A stretch of 64,000 nucleotides of DNA, from contig VIIQ02000581.1 of assembly GCA_007449985.2 (NCBI GenBank), forward strand, positions 434,001 through 498,000, in the 5' to 3' direction. The position numbers and the translations under genes are program-made. Positions 1 through 12,388 of the stretch are shown piece after piece. Source of the stretch: Desmodesmus armatus (Eukaryota > Chlorophyta > Chlorophyceae > Sphaeropleales > Scenedesmaceae). The notes under the pieces were generated by a model, which was not told the origin of the DNA, did no database searches, and was given only the letters and a program-made list of their open reading frames with translations. The stretch's first letter is position 1. Every line of letters starts with the position of its first letter.

Positions 1-501
1 GCAGTGGTACCATGATGTGGATGCCCTTGCTGTTGACACCAACATTGACAGGTGTGGCGCCCAGCTGCTGCACCTCTGCCCCGCCAGAGAGCACTTGTGC
101 TTGGCCCACGATCAAGCACGCGCCTGCACAACAACACAACACAACAGGTTGGTGAACCACACATTGACGAAACCACAAAGTAAGCATGTCCACGAATTGA
201 GCATGTCCACAATTGACAAGCGCATGTGCTGCAACCCTGGCGCGATGTTGCTGTCCTGGCGTGCCTTTGCTGTTCAGTGATGCCACTTTTTTTGGATCTG
301 CACAAGCAAGCAGCACCTTCAAGTGCCATAAACATCACACCAAAACCTGCGCTCCAAGTACATATGCATGCGGATCCCAGCATCAATGCATGCGGACAGG
401 TACTGCTGCTGCTGCGCAGCGCTTCGCAGTCACGGTGCTGCGCAGTGCTTCGCAGTCAAGGGTACAAAGCGGACGGACAGGGAGCTATGGCTGGTGCTCA
501 C
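1..501. other. left edge, no gene resolved
   Basis: This stretch should hold downstream exons or an intron of the minus-strand FERM gene, but I could not join any frame to it. It contains a short duplicated phrase (gcgcagcgcttcgcagtcac and gcgcagtgcttcgcagtcaa, about 415-465) and otherwise nothing I can name. Confidence 0.3.
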
Positions 502-1114
502 CAGAGGGCCAGCTGGCAGCCATGTGCAGCACCACAGAGTGCTGTCCCTGCTTCACCCAGTGCTGGTACAGGCTGGCTTCGGCCACGCCTGGGTAGCGCG
601 AGGCAGCCACGTCTGCTGCTATCTGTGCGGCTGTCAAGCTGAGCACCGAGTGGTTTTGGTCCCACTCGCTGGCTGTGCTGCCGAAGATGTAGCGCACCAG
701 CAGGAGAGGTGGTGGCTGTAGGGCTGCACCAGCTGCGGCTGTGGTGGACTCATTGTTTGCTGTGCCGTTGGCTGCTGCTGCTGCCGCGGCTGCTGCTGCA
801 GCCTGGCATGGCCTGTCGATCCATGACAGGAGTGTGCCTGGGAGGAGCTTGGTCGGGTCGGTTAGGTCGCTGCCTGGGGCTGGGTGGCAGAGGGTGAACA
901 GCCTGGCTGCTTCCTTGAACCCCCAAATCTCTGCAATAGCCCCGACAATGTCCTTCACCCGGGTGTCCCTCTCACACCTCACCACAAAGGGTTGGGTGCC
1001 GGTGAATGTGAGCACCTTCAGCACCCCATTCTGGTTGACTGCGGCTGCAGTCATGGTGGTGCTGCAGGCGCGTGCCTGGGTACTGTTGGTGGCTGTGATG
1101 ATGCTGAGAGTCAC
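502..1114 (-). CDS. FERM-domain protein, single internal or 5' exon (partial)
   Basis: The minus-strand open frame is bounded by a good acceptor (ttgcag before 1114) and a good donor (gtgagc after 502), and its length fits a phase 0 to phase 1 exon. The first part resembles the ubiquitin-like F1 lobe of FERM domains (FVVRCERDTRVKDIVGAIAE). After an Ala/Asn/Thr-rich insertion comes a segment like the start of the F2 lobe (PPPLLLVRYIFGS, then a helical stretch ending YQHWVKQGQHSVVLHMAA). FERM domains link membranes or cargo to actin or microtubule proteins; algal examples sit in MyTH4-FERM kinesins or myosins and in talin-like proteins. An ATG at 1054 could be the start, or the exon could be internal. 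The rest of the gene lies before base 1 or in exons I could not find. Confidence 0.5.
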
Positions 1115-1828
1115 CTGCAAGCATTAGGCAGACACAGCCAGGTGGAGGCGAACGTCTACCACATTATGACCAGCATTACGATCTGAACTTCCATAGACCA
1201 CCAGTAAGCATGGGGGCTGCTTCTGCCGTTATGCCGTGGCTGATCAGGTGTTGTGACCCATTAAAATGCGCACACGCGCGTACCTCAGGTCCTGTCTGCA
1301 GCGGTGCAGTTGCTGGCCGTCGCTACTCCCTCAAGGATGTCCACTGACTGGATCAGGCTCTCCAACAACGGCGAATGATGAATTCAATGTCAGATCAGGG
1401 CTTTGGGGGCTGTTGCAGCGCCCAAGCGCCCGCAGGAAGAGAACTGGGAAAAGACCACAGCACACAACCGAACGGCCTGATGCAAAGGCAACAGCATGAG
1501 ATGCCGTTGGTTGATGTCGTGCCGAGCACGCAGTGCAGAGCACGTTGGTGCTTGAACAGTTGAGCCTGTAAAAACATGTCACACTATGACCTATGGTCAG
1601 AATACACTGCCTGTGCACTGCCCTGCTTGCCTGACAGTCTTAGTGAATTTTCTATCTGCATTGTACTCAGTCACCTGACTTGCCCTAGGGCCCCCTCTGC
1701 CAGTCTGGCAACAGCACAACAGCAACACCTGCGCGTTTCAAATACAGTATCTGTATGATCCGGGCTCGCCCAGTGTCAGAATCTGCACAAGGAGTCACCA
1801 AGCGTTGACTCTCAAGCCAGGTTGGCTC
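1115..1828. other. intergenic, probable divergent 5' region
   Basis: No convincing exon is seen. The stretch lies between the minus-strand FERM exon and the plus-strand GCN5 start, so it may carry both promoters or further 5' exons of the FERM gene. Confidence 0.3.
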
Positions 1829-4800
1829 ATGGAGCCGCAGAGCAAGCGCCAGCGCCTGTCTGAGGTACATTCAGCAGCTGGGTTGGCTGGTGCATGGGTT
1901 GGATCACGTCGGGGTGCCAAGTTTCTGATACAGGGGTTGCACTTTTAGATACCACTTGTGTTGATCCAGACCACGCGCACGCTACCTGCTGGAGCCTGGC
2001 TCGCCCCACCACGTTGTTTTTGTTGTGCCCCTTGCAGCAGGGCGCACCAACACCTGGAGAGCAGCCAGGGGGCCCTCCAGCACAAGATCTACAACAGCAG
2101 GCTGTGCAGAATGCAGCGGATGGACAGCAGCATGACAGCAAAGCAGGCGCACATCAACAACCTGACCATCATCCACAGCAGCAGCTGGACCAGCAACAGG
2201 AGCAGCATCCGCACCAGCAGCACCATCAGCAGTACCATCAGCAGCACCATCAGCAGCAGCAGCAGCAGCAACAGCAGGTGCAGCAGCAGCAACAGCAGCA
2301 GGTGCAGTTGCCGCCCCCGTCTGCGCTTGGAGCCTACACACAGCGAGAAGAGCACCTGCAGCGGCAGGAGGCCATGGGCGAGCTTGAGTTTGCTTATGTC
2401 CTGAATGATGGGGCTCCGCTGAACATGAAACGGTGGGTGTGGCATGGCTCACACGCGTGCCTGCTCTCAGAACCACTGAGAGGGTACATGTAAAACTGCA
2501 ACCTTCGGCTCAGACATTCAAACAGGGTACAAATTGATTTTCCCCCCATCAGAAGTTTGGTGTTCCTATACTGTGTGTGGCATGGCCAACCTGGTGTGTA
2601 GACAGGCTTAACATGCCGCACCCGTGTATGTTCACCCACACCAGACTACTGTGCATAAATCATGGGCTAATGCTGCTTGCTGCAGCCATAGCTGGCACGT
2701 CAGCACGTGGGGTGCAGCGTTTGTGGTACGGCATGCGTTCAGCACACCTGCCAAGGTGGGGGTTCGCAATGGGTGCAGCTGCCGGTGTGCTTGACTGGCT
2801 TGGATGCTGGTGCTGCCTTATGTTGCTGTAAAACAGCAACAATTTTTTACATGTCGCTGTTTTATTGCAGGCTGATGGGACTCAAGGTCATCTTCAGCAA
2901 GCAGCTGCCCAACATGCCTAAAGAGTACATCTGCAGGTGTGCTGATGATGTGTCTGCTGTGCTGCAAGGCTGTGTGTACAGGAAGGCAGCTGCGCGCTCC
3001 TGCATGCTCACAGTTTGACAGTGTCTACAAGCGCATTCTGGTTTGTACAAGTGGCGGTTGTAGTGCGCCAATACTGCTTACCAAGAAAGGAGCGCTCTTG
3101 GTCATTGCTATGCATACAGACACCATGCTTGTCATGAAGCACACTGGTGCGCATAGGGTGGAGGCCTGCAGCACACCACTCAAGTCATCTTGTTGAAACC
3201 TGCAGGCTGTTGCTGGACCGCCGGCACCGGAGTGTGGCTCTGGTCAGCTGCCAGACTGGCGCAGTCTTGGGCGGCATCACCTACAGGGTGTTTGGCCAGC
3301 AGGTGAGTGGAAGCCTGTCACACATGCACATGTCTTGTGCTGCCGGCCCAACTATGTAATTGGGCCACCGTTGTGCAAAGGCTATCTGCGTTCCTGGTCG
3401 CAGCGACAGTTTGCCGAAGGCATAGTCCGTGCAGCCTTCCCACTCCCCATTCAGCAGCATGCGATCACTAGATGTGCATCCTTAGCTGGCCCATGTCATT
3501 TCATTCCGAAGAAGCCACCTGCCGTGCTTAGCGTACTCCATGGCGTTGTGTTGTCCTGCAGGGCCTGGGTGAGATTGCTTTCTGCGCAGTTGCAGCCAAC
3601 CAGCAGGTCAGGGGCTTTGGGACGCGGCTGATGAACCACACGAAAGCCATGGCACGGGACTGGGACGGCTTGACGCACTTCCTTACCTACGCAGACAACA
3701 ACGCTGTCGGCTACTTCTCCAAGCAGGTGCCTGGGAACCTTGTTGCCTGGGATTTATCGAGCAACAGGCACGGGCCAGCCTACTTCTTCCTTGTAGTGCA
3801 TGCGAGCAAGATGTTGCGTACACTCACTTGTGGTGTGGGGTCAAGGAAGGCTCCATGCTGGGTTGTGACTGCGCTGGTGCCTCCTGCTTGTCTGCGTGCC
3901 GTTGTTTGCCAGCTTTGCCAGCTTCCAAAGTTTGGCATGCGCAGGCGTCACACCTTTGCTGTGCCTTGTGTTGCAGGGTTTCACCAAGGAGATCACGATG
4001 GCGCGGGAGCAGTGGGTGGGTTACATCAAGGACTATGATGGTGGCACACTGATGGAGTACGTGATACATCCCAAGATACCCTACGCAGACTTGGTTGGCA
4101 TGTTCAGGGTGAGTGCAGTAGCTGTTGCCTCAGCACAGCCACAATGCGATTGGGACCGCCTGCAGCACGCAACCAGCTTGTGCTGGGCACGCATGTAACC
4201 CCGTGCTTTGTCATCAGCATGCCTACACTGTGCGTGCTGGCCATCACCCTTTTGCTTGTTCTGCAAACTGCATGAATAGGCAGGCTGTGGTGGCTGTCTG
4301 GACCTCACTGGACGGGTCCCATGTAAGCCTGTCTTGTCCTGCAACCCTGTCATGTTTGCAGGTGCAGCGTGAGTATCTGGACACCCAAATCCGGGGCCTG
4401 TCGAACAGCCACATTATACACGCCGGCATCACGCGGCAGAGAGTGCCGCTGCTTCCTGCCCACGGGCGCATCAAGGAGATAGCAGTCCCAGTCAAGGTGC
4501 GCAAATGTTGAGGCTCCGGGAGGGCAGCTGCGCTGGCCTGCAGGAGTCTGTCACAGGTGCTTCGCACCGCACGTCCAAGTTCTGTGTGCGCTCACACGCG
4601 TGCTGCATGGTCTTGCTTGTATCTTGCTGAACCTTGGCTTATGTGCATGTCTGCTGTCCCGGTGTGATTCATGCTGGATCAATGGCTTTTGTGCAGCCTG
4701 AGGAAATCCCTGGGGTCAAGGAGGCGGGCTGGAGTGCTGGCAACGCCTTCAAGGCCGGGTGAGCCTGCATGTGGGCTGCGCGCAGTTGCAGGAGCTTGCA

Positions 4801-5806
4801 TGCTTGTTCAAAACATGCAGCTACAGCTGGGCTCGGTGCATGGCACCACCATGTGTCACCACCTCTCATCAACTTGGGACATGCATGCCCTCAAAGCTTG
4901 TGCCGCGTGCGATGGCTGCTGTTCCTGTGCTATTCCAGGTATCAGTTGGTGTTGGCAAACGGTCAGGTGGTGGAGGCCACCATCCCGCATCTGCACACCT
5001 ACATGGGAGGTGCGCTGCAACTTTGGGGCAGCTGGTGCTTGCATTTTGTCGTGCTCTGGTGCAGTGCAAGGCAACATGGTGGATGTCGGCACCTCACCAT
5101 GTGGACTTGCATACATGCGGCACGTGACATGCGGCTGCAGGCAGGAAACTCAGCAGCACAGTTGGTGCTCTCAAAGAAACCCATCAGCACAAATCATGCT
5201 GATATCATGTGGTGTTTCACTGGTCATGGCTTGCCCTGTGTAGAGCTGTTGACAGCTGTTGAGGAGAACCACAACATCTCCTGGCCGTTCTTGAAGCCGG
5301 TGGACCCTCAGCTGGCTTTGGACTACTATGATGTCATCCTTGACCCTGTTGACTTGAGCTTGATGCGGTCACGCCTGGGCTGCGGCCAGTACTACCTGAG
5401 CCTGGAGATGTTTGTGGCAGACATGAGGAAGATGTGTGACAACTGCAGGTAGGCGGTGCCGCTCGCTTCGCATGCGCCATGTTGGCTTGGCCGCTGCATG
5501 CCATGCTCAGCATGGCTTGCTGCCTTTGCATCAATGTGTTTGCGTTGCATGCATGTGCTTCCACCTGCAATTCTGGCCTACACCCAGCATGTGCCAAGGC
5601 ATCAGCACAGCTGGCGTCTGCAGCAAGATCAGGCGCTCCAGCCCCTGCCCAAGTTTGTGCCGGCCTATGTGCTGTGCAGGTACTACAACATGCCCTCATC
5701 CGACTACTACCAGATCGCCAACAAACTTCAGGCCTTTGTTGACCAGTACCTGGCCAACTCCGTCGTTGCTGCGCCGACCAGCACAGCAGGAGAGCCAGCA
5801 GCGTGA
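1829..5806 (+). CDS. GCN5: GCN5-type histone acetyltransferase with bromodomain
   Basis: Nuclear acetyl-CoA-dependent lysine acetyltransferase, catalytic subunit of SAGA-like coactivators that acetylate histone H3. Eleven exons: 1829-1864, 2038-2432, 2871-2936, 3206-3302, 3562-3726, 3977-4108, 4362-4496, 4697-4758, 4939-5009, 5244-5448, 5680-5806; all phases match and the product is 496 residues. The start [12 protein letters not shown] is followed by a Gln/His-rich stretch from CAG repeats. The GNAT core has [13 protein letters not shown], the catalytic-strand region [20 protein letters not shown] (acetyl-CoA loop) and [14 protein letters not shown], then [14 protein letters not shown]. The C-terminal bromodomain (from about residue 386) has [18 protein letters not shown], the acetyl-lysine-binding Asn in MCDNCRYYN, and ends at TGA 5804-5806. 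The order matches plant GCN5. Only exon 1 rests on phase logic rather than conservation. Confidence 0.93.
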
Positions 5807-6657
5807 AACACGGCGGGCCTGCTGCAATGCTCCAGCTTGAGGTGGTCTGTCAACCAAGCAGCGCGCAGGCCTCACGGCAGAATTGTGTGCTGGCGCAGAG
5901 CAGCCGGGAGCCTGTCTGTCTGACCCCTTGCTGTGTTTGTGCTGCAGTCAGTCGGTTGAGTATTTGGGCGCGCCAGCAGCAAAGATTGGTTTTGTTGCCG
6001 TTTGGTCTGATGAAGTTTTGCGTTTCTGTTGATGGTATATGTCGCGCTGTGCTGAGCTTGCCTCTGCTGTTGTAATGCTGTACGCCTGCAATGCTTCTGC
6101 ACGCCTCTCTGGCAGGAGTGCTTCACTCAGTGAAGGTCCCGAAGCTCCTCGAGGCAGCCCGCGTCACTGCTGTCATGTCGGAATCCAATCGGCCAAAACG
6201 TGTTTCTTAGGGTGATGGCGGCAAGTCTTTTGCCATCGAAGGCGCCCAGCACACCACCAGTACCAGCACTGTGTTCCCATCTTTGTGTGTTCCCAGTGTC
6301 TCCACAGGAAATCTTGCTACCTCCCCGGTTCCGGGCACTGTCTCACCAGTACCAGCACACCACCGGTACCACGAGTGACTGCTCCTGAAGACACACCTGG
6401 CATATGTTCCCAGGGGTAGGAAGGCCCTTACTACTTCTGTATGTCCCTTAAGATAAAAGAAATGGTATGTCGTGTGGCAGCTAGGGCTGGTGGTTACAAG
6501 GAACCTAGTGTGACACAGCAATATGTCACAGAGTCACCCTCACCTGCACACCGGCTGCAAGTGGCTCTCTTACGCTTGACCTGTGCCCTGCACGTCTTGC
6601 TTAATCTCTGCTCGACTGTGAAACTGGATGCATCCAAAACACTGATTCGTGATCTCC
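5807..6657. other. GCN5 3' UTR and upstream region of the CDK gene
   Basis: No coding exon is supported. Around 6245-6375 an imperfect direct repeat of agcacaccaccagtaccagc-type sequence occurs; its meaning is unknown. Confidence 0.35.
6071..6075 (+). promoter_or_regulatory. TGTAA polyadenylation signal of GCN5 gene
   Basis: TGTAA is the usual chlorophycean poly(A) signal. This copy lies 265 bases after the GCN5 stop, a normal 3' UTR length for these algae. The site itself is seen; its use is inferred. Confidence 0.45.
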
Positions 6658-9290
6658 ATGGAGTCTGGCTCCTCACCTGCAGCCCTTGGGGCGTCTAGGA
6701 CGCCCACAGCAGGTCACAAGCGAAGCAGAGAGCCAGAGGAACAGCCGCTTGCTGCCCTCCTGGAGCAGATACGCCGGTTGAAGCTTCCCAGCCTCTGCGA
6801 TGCAGCCACAGCAAACCGCTTGCTAGCCCCCTTTGTCCAGGAGGCTTTAAAGCTGGATGAGCGTGGAACGCTGCTTGGGATCGTGCAGCAGTTTGGCTGG
6901 GAAGGGGCCAGTGGCGAGTTCATCAAGGCAATCGACCTGGGGGGCCTGGCTCTGCTGCTGCAGGTGGGTATTGACTGCTTCTCAGCACTGCAATCCTAGT
7001 GAAGGTGTTGTTTAACTTCCCGCCCTGCCAAGGTCACTGCCGTTCCCCTCGGAACCAGCCATGATCAGCAGCAGAGCCAGGATTGTATCTACCCTGGATC
7101 GTATCCAGCACCCACGTCCACCTGGGCGTGCATGCGTACTGATTACTCTACATGTTCCGCAGAAGTACCGCTACGAGAGGCTGCAGGAGCTGGGGTCGGG
7201 CAGCTATGCAGTTGTGTACAAGGCCCGCAACCGGGAGACAGATGAGGTGATCGCCCTGAAGAAGCTGCGGTTTGGGTTCGACGAGCAGGGCCTGCCCAGC
7301 TCTACGCTGAGGGAGATATCGCTGCTGAAGGAGCTGAAGCACGCCCACATCGTCGAGTGAGTACTGGTCGAAAGCTCTGGGGTTGCTGCAGGTGCAACGG
7401 GCGTTTGCTTGGGCTAGGACATTGCATGTTTCAACTCCTCGTCAGCCTGTGTAGCCAGCCAGGGCGCGTAACCAACAGCAGCATTTAGCATGCCCCTAGT
7501 GACCCCCCCCCCCCACACACACACACTTACACACCATGTGCACTACCCAACAACAGGCTGAAGGACATCATTTATGGCTTTGGCACCAACAACGTGTATG
7601 TGGTGCTGGAGTGCATGGACTGTGACCTGCGGCATCTGCTGGATGCGGAGAGGCTGCTGGAAATGCGGCAGATCAAGGTCAGCACAGTGCATGCGCATGT
7701 TGGTCATCACTCGATAGCCAGCGCAACTGCACAGCCTTCTGCAGCAGCAGTCTATGGACAATTCTGGTGCGACGCATCCTGCGGACAAGCCTGGTGTGAC
7801 GCATCCTGCAATCATCTGATGTGCTTGAGAGTGCAGTTGCATGCCCTCATCTGCCCCAAGACAAGGAACCTCACCCTCACCCCCTCCCCTTTGTCTCACT
7901 TCACCTGCCCCCATACCCTGCAGTCATTCCTGCGGCAGATCCTCTTGGCTGTGAACCATGCCCACATGAACTGTGTCATGCACCGGGACCTGAAGCCACA
8001 GAACATCCTGGTGGATGCCAGCCACACCAATGTCAAGGTGGCCGACTTTGGGCTGGCACGCAGCTTCCTGCCGCCCTTCAAGGCCTACACAGACAAGGTG
8101 GTGACGCTGTGGTACCGGGCGCCGGAGCTGCTGCTTGGGGTCAGCAGCTACAGCACAGGCATTGACATGTGGAGCGTGGGCTGCATCTTTGCAGAGATGC
8201 TCACGCAGGAGCCCTTGTTCAGGGCTGAGAGTGAGATTGGGCTGCTCCACAAGGTGCGCAACTGCAGCAGGAACCAACGCAGCTGTACAACACATCCACA
8301 CAGGCTCTGGCAATGTGCAAATGCGGCAACAGGGCACCACAGTCTGCAGTTGCTGGTGGTGTGCTGTATACACAGCTCTGTGCATAGTGGTTTGCTGGGT
8401 AGCAGCAGATGCAGCAGCCGACGCACCCAACTGCTTTCCTGTGTGCGCACGACACCTTGAGATGCCTCTTAGCTGTGTCCTGCTGCGGCTGCACTGCTGC
8501 ACTGCAGATTTTTGAGGCGCTGGGCACGCCCAATGAAAATGTGTGGGTGGGAGTGGAGCGCCTGGCACACTACAGGAACAACTTCCCCCAGTGGCAGCCA
8601 AAGGACTGGGCTGTGCTGGTGCCACGCCTGGCGGCCGACCCTGTGGGCATCAACCTGCTGTCTCAGATGCTGACATATGACCCTGAGGCCCGCATCACAG
8701 CACAGGAAGCCCTGAAGCACCCCTGGTTCCGTGACCTGGGTGCTGACGCTGCAGCAGGCCCCATCCCCGCCGGCCGAGCCAGCGCCACCAATTCAGCAGC
8801 GGGAGCGGCGGCAGCAGCAGCGGCGGCGGCAGCAGGACCGCTGGCACGCCTGATGCATGTGCCGCCACAGGGCATGCCAGGAGCGCGTCCACCCCTCATG
8901 CCAAGCATGTTAGGCGTGCCTGGCCGTGCAGGCGGGAGCCTAGCCCAGCAGCCGCTGGACCACGCGCTTCAGGTGCACCACGGCCTGCAGCAGCAGCAGC
9001 AATTGCTGGCCGAGACGCTGGTACACATCCAGCAGCCACACGTGCAGCTGCAACAGCCTCAAGCCCAACTGCAACAGCTGCACCTGCAGCAGACACAGCA
9101 GCACTCCCAGCAGCACTCCCTGCACTTTCAGCAGCAGCAGGTGGCTATGGGTGCAGCAGTTGCTGTTGCTCCTCCTGCAGGTCTCCAGGCAGGGTGCCGC
9201 AATACTCAGCCTGCCTGCTTGTGGGTGCCGCCGCGCCCAACTCAGCATCCTGCACCTGGGGGCGCAGGTGCAGCTCCAACGCCTGCCTGA
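6658..9290 (+). CDS. cyclin-dependent kinase, CDK1/2-like, with PSSTLRE helix
   Basis: Ser/Thr kinase of the cell-cycle CDK group. Five exons, 6658-6963, 7163-7356, 7557-7677, 7924-8253 and 8508-9290, give 577 residues with consistent phases. Residues 1-102 are an extension I do not recognise. The kinase has the Gly loop GSGSYAVVY (113-121, with Ser116 and Tyr117 at the inhibitory Thr14/Tyr15 positions of CDK1), VIALKKL, the cyclin-binding helix [16 protein letters not shown], catalytic HRDLKPQN (from 227), DFGLA, a T-loop Thr in [16 protein letters not shown], and [11 protein letters not shown]. It resembles CDKA and CDKB more than transcriptional CDKs, but the helix is neither canonical PSTAIRE nor the plant B-type form. 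The tail after about 420 is Ala/Pro- then Gln/His-rich and low complexity. Exact class (A, B or an algal-specific CDK) is open. Confidence 0.88.
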
Positions 9291-12200
9291 ATCTGCCAGA
9301 TATGAAGGTTCAAACACAATGCGCATTCGTGCGTGCCTGGTGCCTGCCATGTGGTCTGGGTTCTCCTCATTGGCATGTGCACTAGTCACCATGGCTGTTC
9401 AGCATCAATAGGGTCCAGCATCATGTGTTATGGCACATAATGCAGTTGCACAACAGAGTGCATTGGTTTAACAGCACGTGTTTGTCGTGCACCTGTGCTG
9501 ACGCGCCAGCCGTCACGCTGGTTGCTTGGTGGCAGCTTCACCACTGCTGCTGCATGTTGGTGGTTGGCCAGCGCAGAACAGATGTAAGCATGTCATGCTG
9601 CTGCCATCCGTTGCAGCTCCAGTGTGTTGGGCAGTTTTGTTTTGGTAGGCTAGGCCATGACAAGGGTGCAATACTGCATCTGATTTCTGTTGGTGCTTTC
9701 TTGTGGCTGTGCTCGTGCAACCAATTGCTAGGGCAGCAATGTGGCGTATGGGCCCAGCATGTGCGCATTTGAGCAGGCGGGCAGGGTCGAGGGTAGTTTG
9801 TTCACGGTGTGGAAGTTGTCAACCTAGTGGTCTCACACATAATGCCACTGGCCGCTGCGCTGCGCTCAGTCTGTTTCTGGTGGTCGCCCCCTGTGTTGTG
9901 GCAGTGATGCATCTGATGGGTTGTTGCGATTGGAAGGATTCTGTATGGACCTTGGCTTGGTAAGTCGTCTCAAGGTGTATCGCTTGTGTGGTCAGCCAAG
10001 CAAGACGCACCTGGCGCTGGGCAGTTTGCACTGCAGATGTAAACCTGTTGGTGATGCACGGAGACGTTGCGGCTGCTGTGCTGGTTGAGGATATGCAGTC
10101 AACAGGTGCAGACGTGTGACAACACATTGAGGCAGCTCATGGCATCAGAGAGGAAACTTGGTGTGCATCGAATGAAGCCGATGCCTACAGAGTGCCTTGG
10201 GGCCGGTTCCCTTCATCGATGTGCACTTATGCTGTCTGAACAGTTGTTGGGCGTGTGTGTCCTGTGTGTGCGATCATGTGTGAAGCGGCATGAGTATGTT
10301 GCTTGGTGTTGGACAGGGTGGTGTTGCATCAGGGTTTCGGTGGGTTGTAGCAGGGTGTCCAGATTTATAAGCTTGGCCTGCCTTCCTTTCAAGGAAGGGC
10401 AGTTATGCACTTGCATGCATAGCTAGCTGCTGCCGTGTCTTGTGTTTGTTGGCCACACAAGCCAGGCCCAACAGGTGCAGACGTCAGCTCGTGGCAGTCA
10501 TAGCTATACTTGTTGTAGGGTGGTCGATGTTTGTTGCATGGTCAGGTCTTGAAGCCGTTGTCTGGTGTTGTATCATTCCTGCATATCACTGTCATCGGCT
10601 GCACAAGGCCCCTTTTGTGTAGGTGCATCAGCAGGATATGGCAATGTGCTGTTATTGCGTCCTTGATGTGGACAGCAGTGGTGTGCTCAGGTGCACAGAG
10701 GCTGCCCTGCCTCATGTGCTGACACCCCCTCCCCGCCACCCCCAGCCACTGCTCTTGGGCAGGAAATGGGATGGAAGGACGAGTGGTACTCTGTGCATGC
10801 CTGCAGTCTGTTAGACTCAGCATTGTAGTGTGTGTGCACTGGTCCTGTCCTGTGCACATATCCAGGCGCTCGCTGCATTCTTGCGTCTCACAGTTTGGAA
10901 GAAACGTTGAGCTCCAGGGGTAGGACTGTTTGCATGGCGGTTGGTTTTGCTGGTCACCTCTAGCCGCAGCACACCACTGGGTGCTGTGAGTGCCTCTAGG
11001 GGAAGTCAGCAATGCAGGGCAGGATCAGTCTCATTGGTCCATCCACCTGATCGGGGGCGTTGGCGCACACAATCCAGCCTGCATTCTGTCTGGCGTGGTT
11101 GCTTGCCTTACTGCTCCTCTGGAAGAGTAGATACTAGTGGGTCCTGCTGAGCCTGCGCTGTGATGGTCCTGCATGTGTTTGACATGTTGCTCCCTGGATG
11201 CAGCGTGCATGTCACCCTGTCAGGCCCGGTCAGCCTGGCACATGGGTGGAGCTGTCCTTGCAATGTGCCCAGCACGTCACCAGGTGGAGACTTCGATTTT
11301 TGTGTGTGTTGTAGCTTTCATGTAGTTTGCGTAGGTGTGGTGAGATGTCAGCTGTGTAGTTAAGCCGTTACCAGCCCTGCAGCACAGCACTCAGTCTGCA
11401 GGCCAGCCTGCTGTATGTGATTGGCACTGTACACCTTTGCACCTTTGTATTACAGTGGTCAGATGATTGATTGGCGTATGGCACATGGTTAGTTTCACCG
11501 CATCTCTGTGAGGACATGTTCGTCTCCAAAGCCTGCAAAACCATTCAGGCTCATTGCACACTTTACATACTGCACCTTCCTTGCTTGTTTGCTTGTTTGT
11601 TTGTTTGTTGGTTCGATCCTGATCCTGGTGTGTGGCTGGGTAAATTATGCTCACCACATCTGGCGCTAGGCCACAGTTGGCCTGCAGGGTGATGCTCACC
11701 ACATCTAGCAACATGCCACGGTTGGCCTACTGGGTGCCCCCAACCATGGAGGCCTGTCCTCTGCTGTTACCCTCAGAGGTGTGCTCTGCATTGAGCTCTG
11801 ATGCACAAAATATCGCTTGCACATGCTTTGTGCATTGGTCCCGGCAAGGATTGGGGGAAACAATCCATGCCCCAGCAAGCTCGCTCCATGCGCCGGCAGC
11901 CAAGTTTGGCAGTGGGAGCTCAGGTGGGGAGCTACAAGGACTAGAACATGACAAATGATGATTGGCACGTGGTTGTGGTGTCAGTACTGAAATGATGGTA
12001 TAATTGGTAACGACTGATCTGAGTTTCCTTTGAGGAAGTGACTCTTGAAGGACCCAGCAGAAGAGGCTGCATGCATCTGAATCAGTCACCAGCAGCTGGT
12101 CATGGTCAAGCTACCATACATCCCAGCGACAGTAACCTCAAATTGGTACTCACAATTTCGTTTGACGCCATGCTGTCGAAGAATGATGTATTTGAAGTGA

Positions 12201-12388
12201 CGGTTGTCGACCGGTTGTGATCACCAGTAACCGCCAACACTTTGTTCAGCCCCGACATGTCTGTTGGTGTGTCAAAGAATGCGGTTTCTCCAATGTTGTG
12301 ACATAGCTGACGAGCACATGAGCCAAAACAGCTGATATGGAGTGCAAACCATAGACAGTGGGAGGGGATCCCACCTGGGCAGCAAAAC
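9291..12388. other. 3.1 kb without recognisable gene
   Basis: Only short chance frames are seen on both strands. TGTAA motifs at about 9585 and 10038 could end the CDK transcript. A (TTTG)n run lies near 11585-11612 and a short tandem duplication near 11647-11730. The remainder shows no protein I can support. Confidence 0.35.
11647..11730. repeat. two-copy ~45 bp tandem duplication
   Basis: The phrase tgctcaccacatct...ggccac/gttggcct occurs twice back to back with a few differences. It is non-coding and local. Confidence 0.5.
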
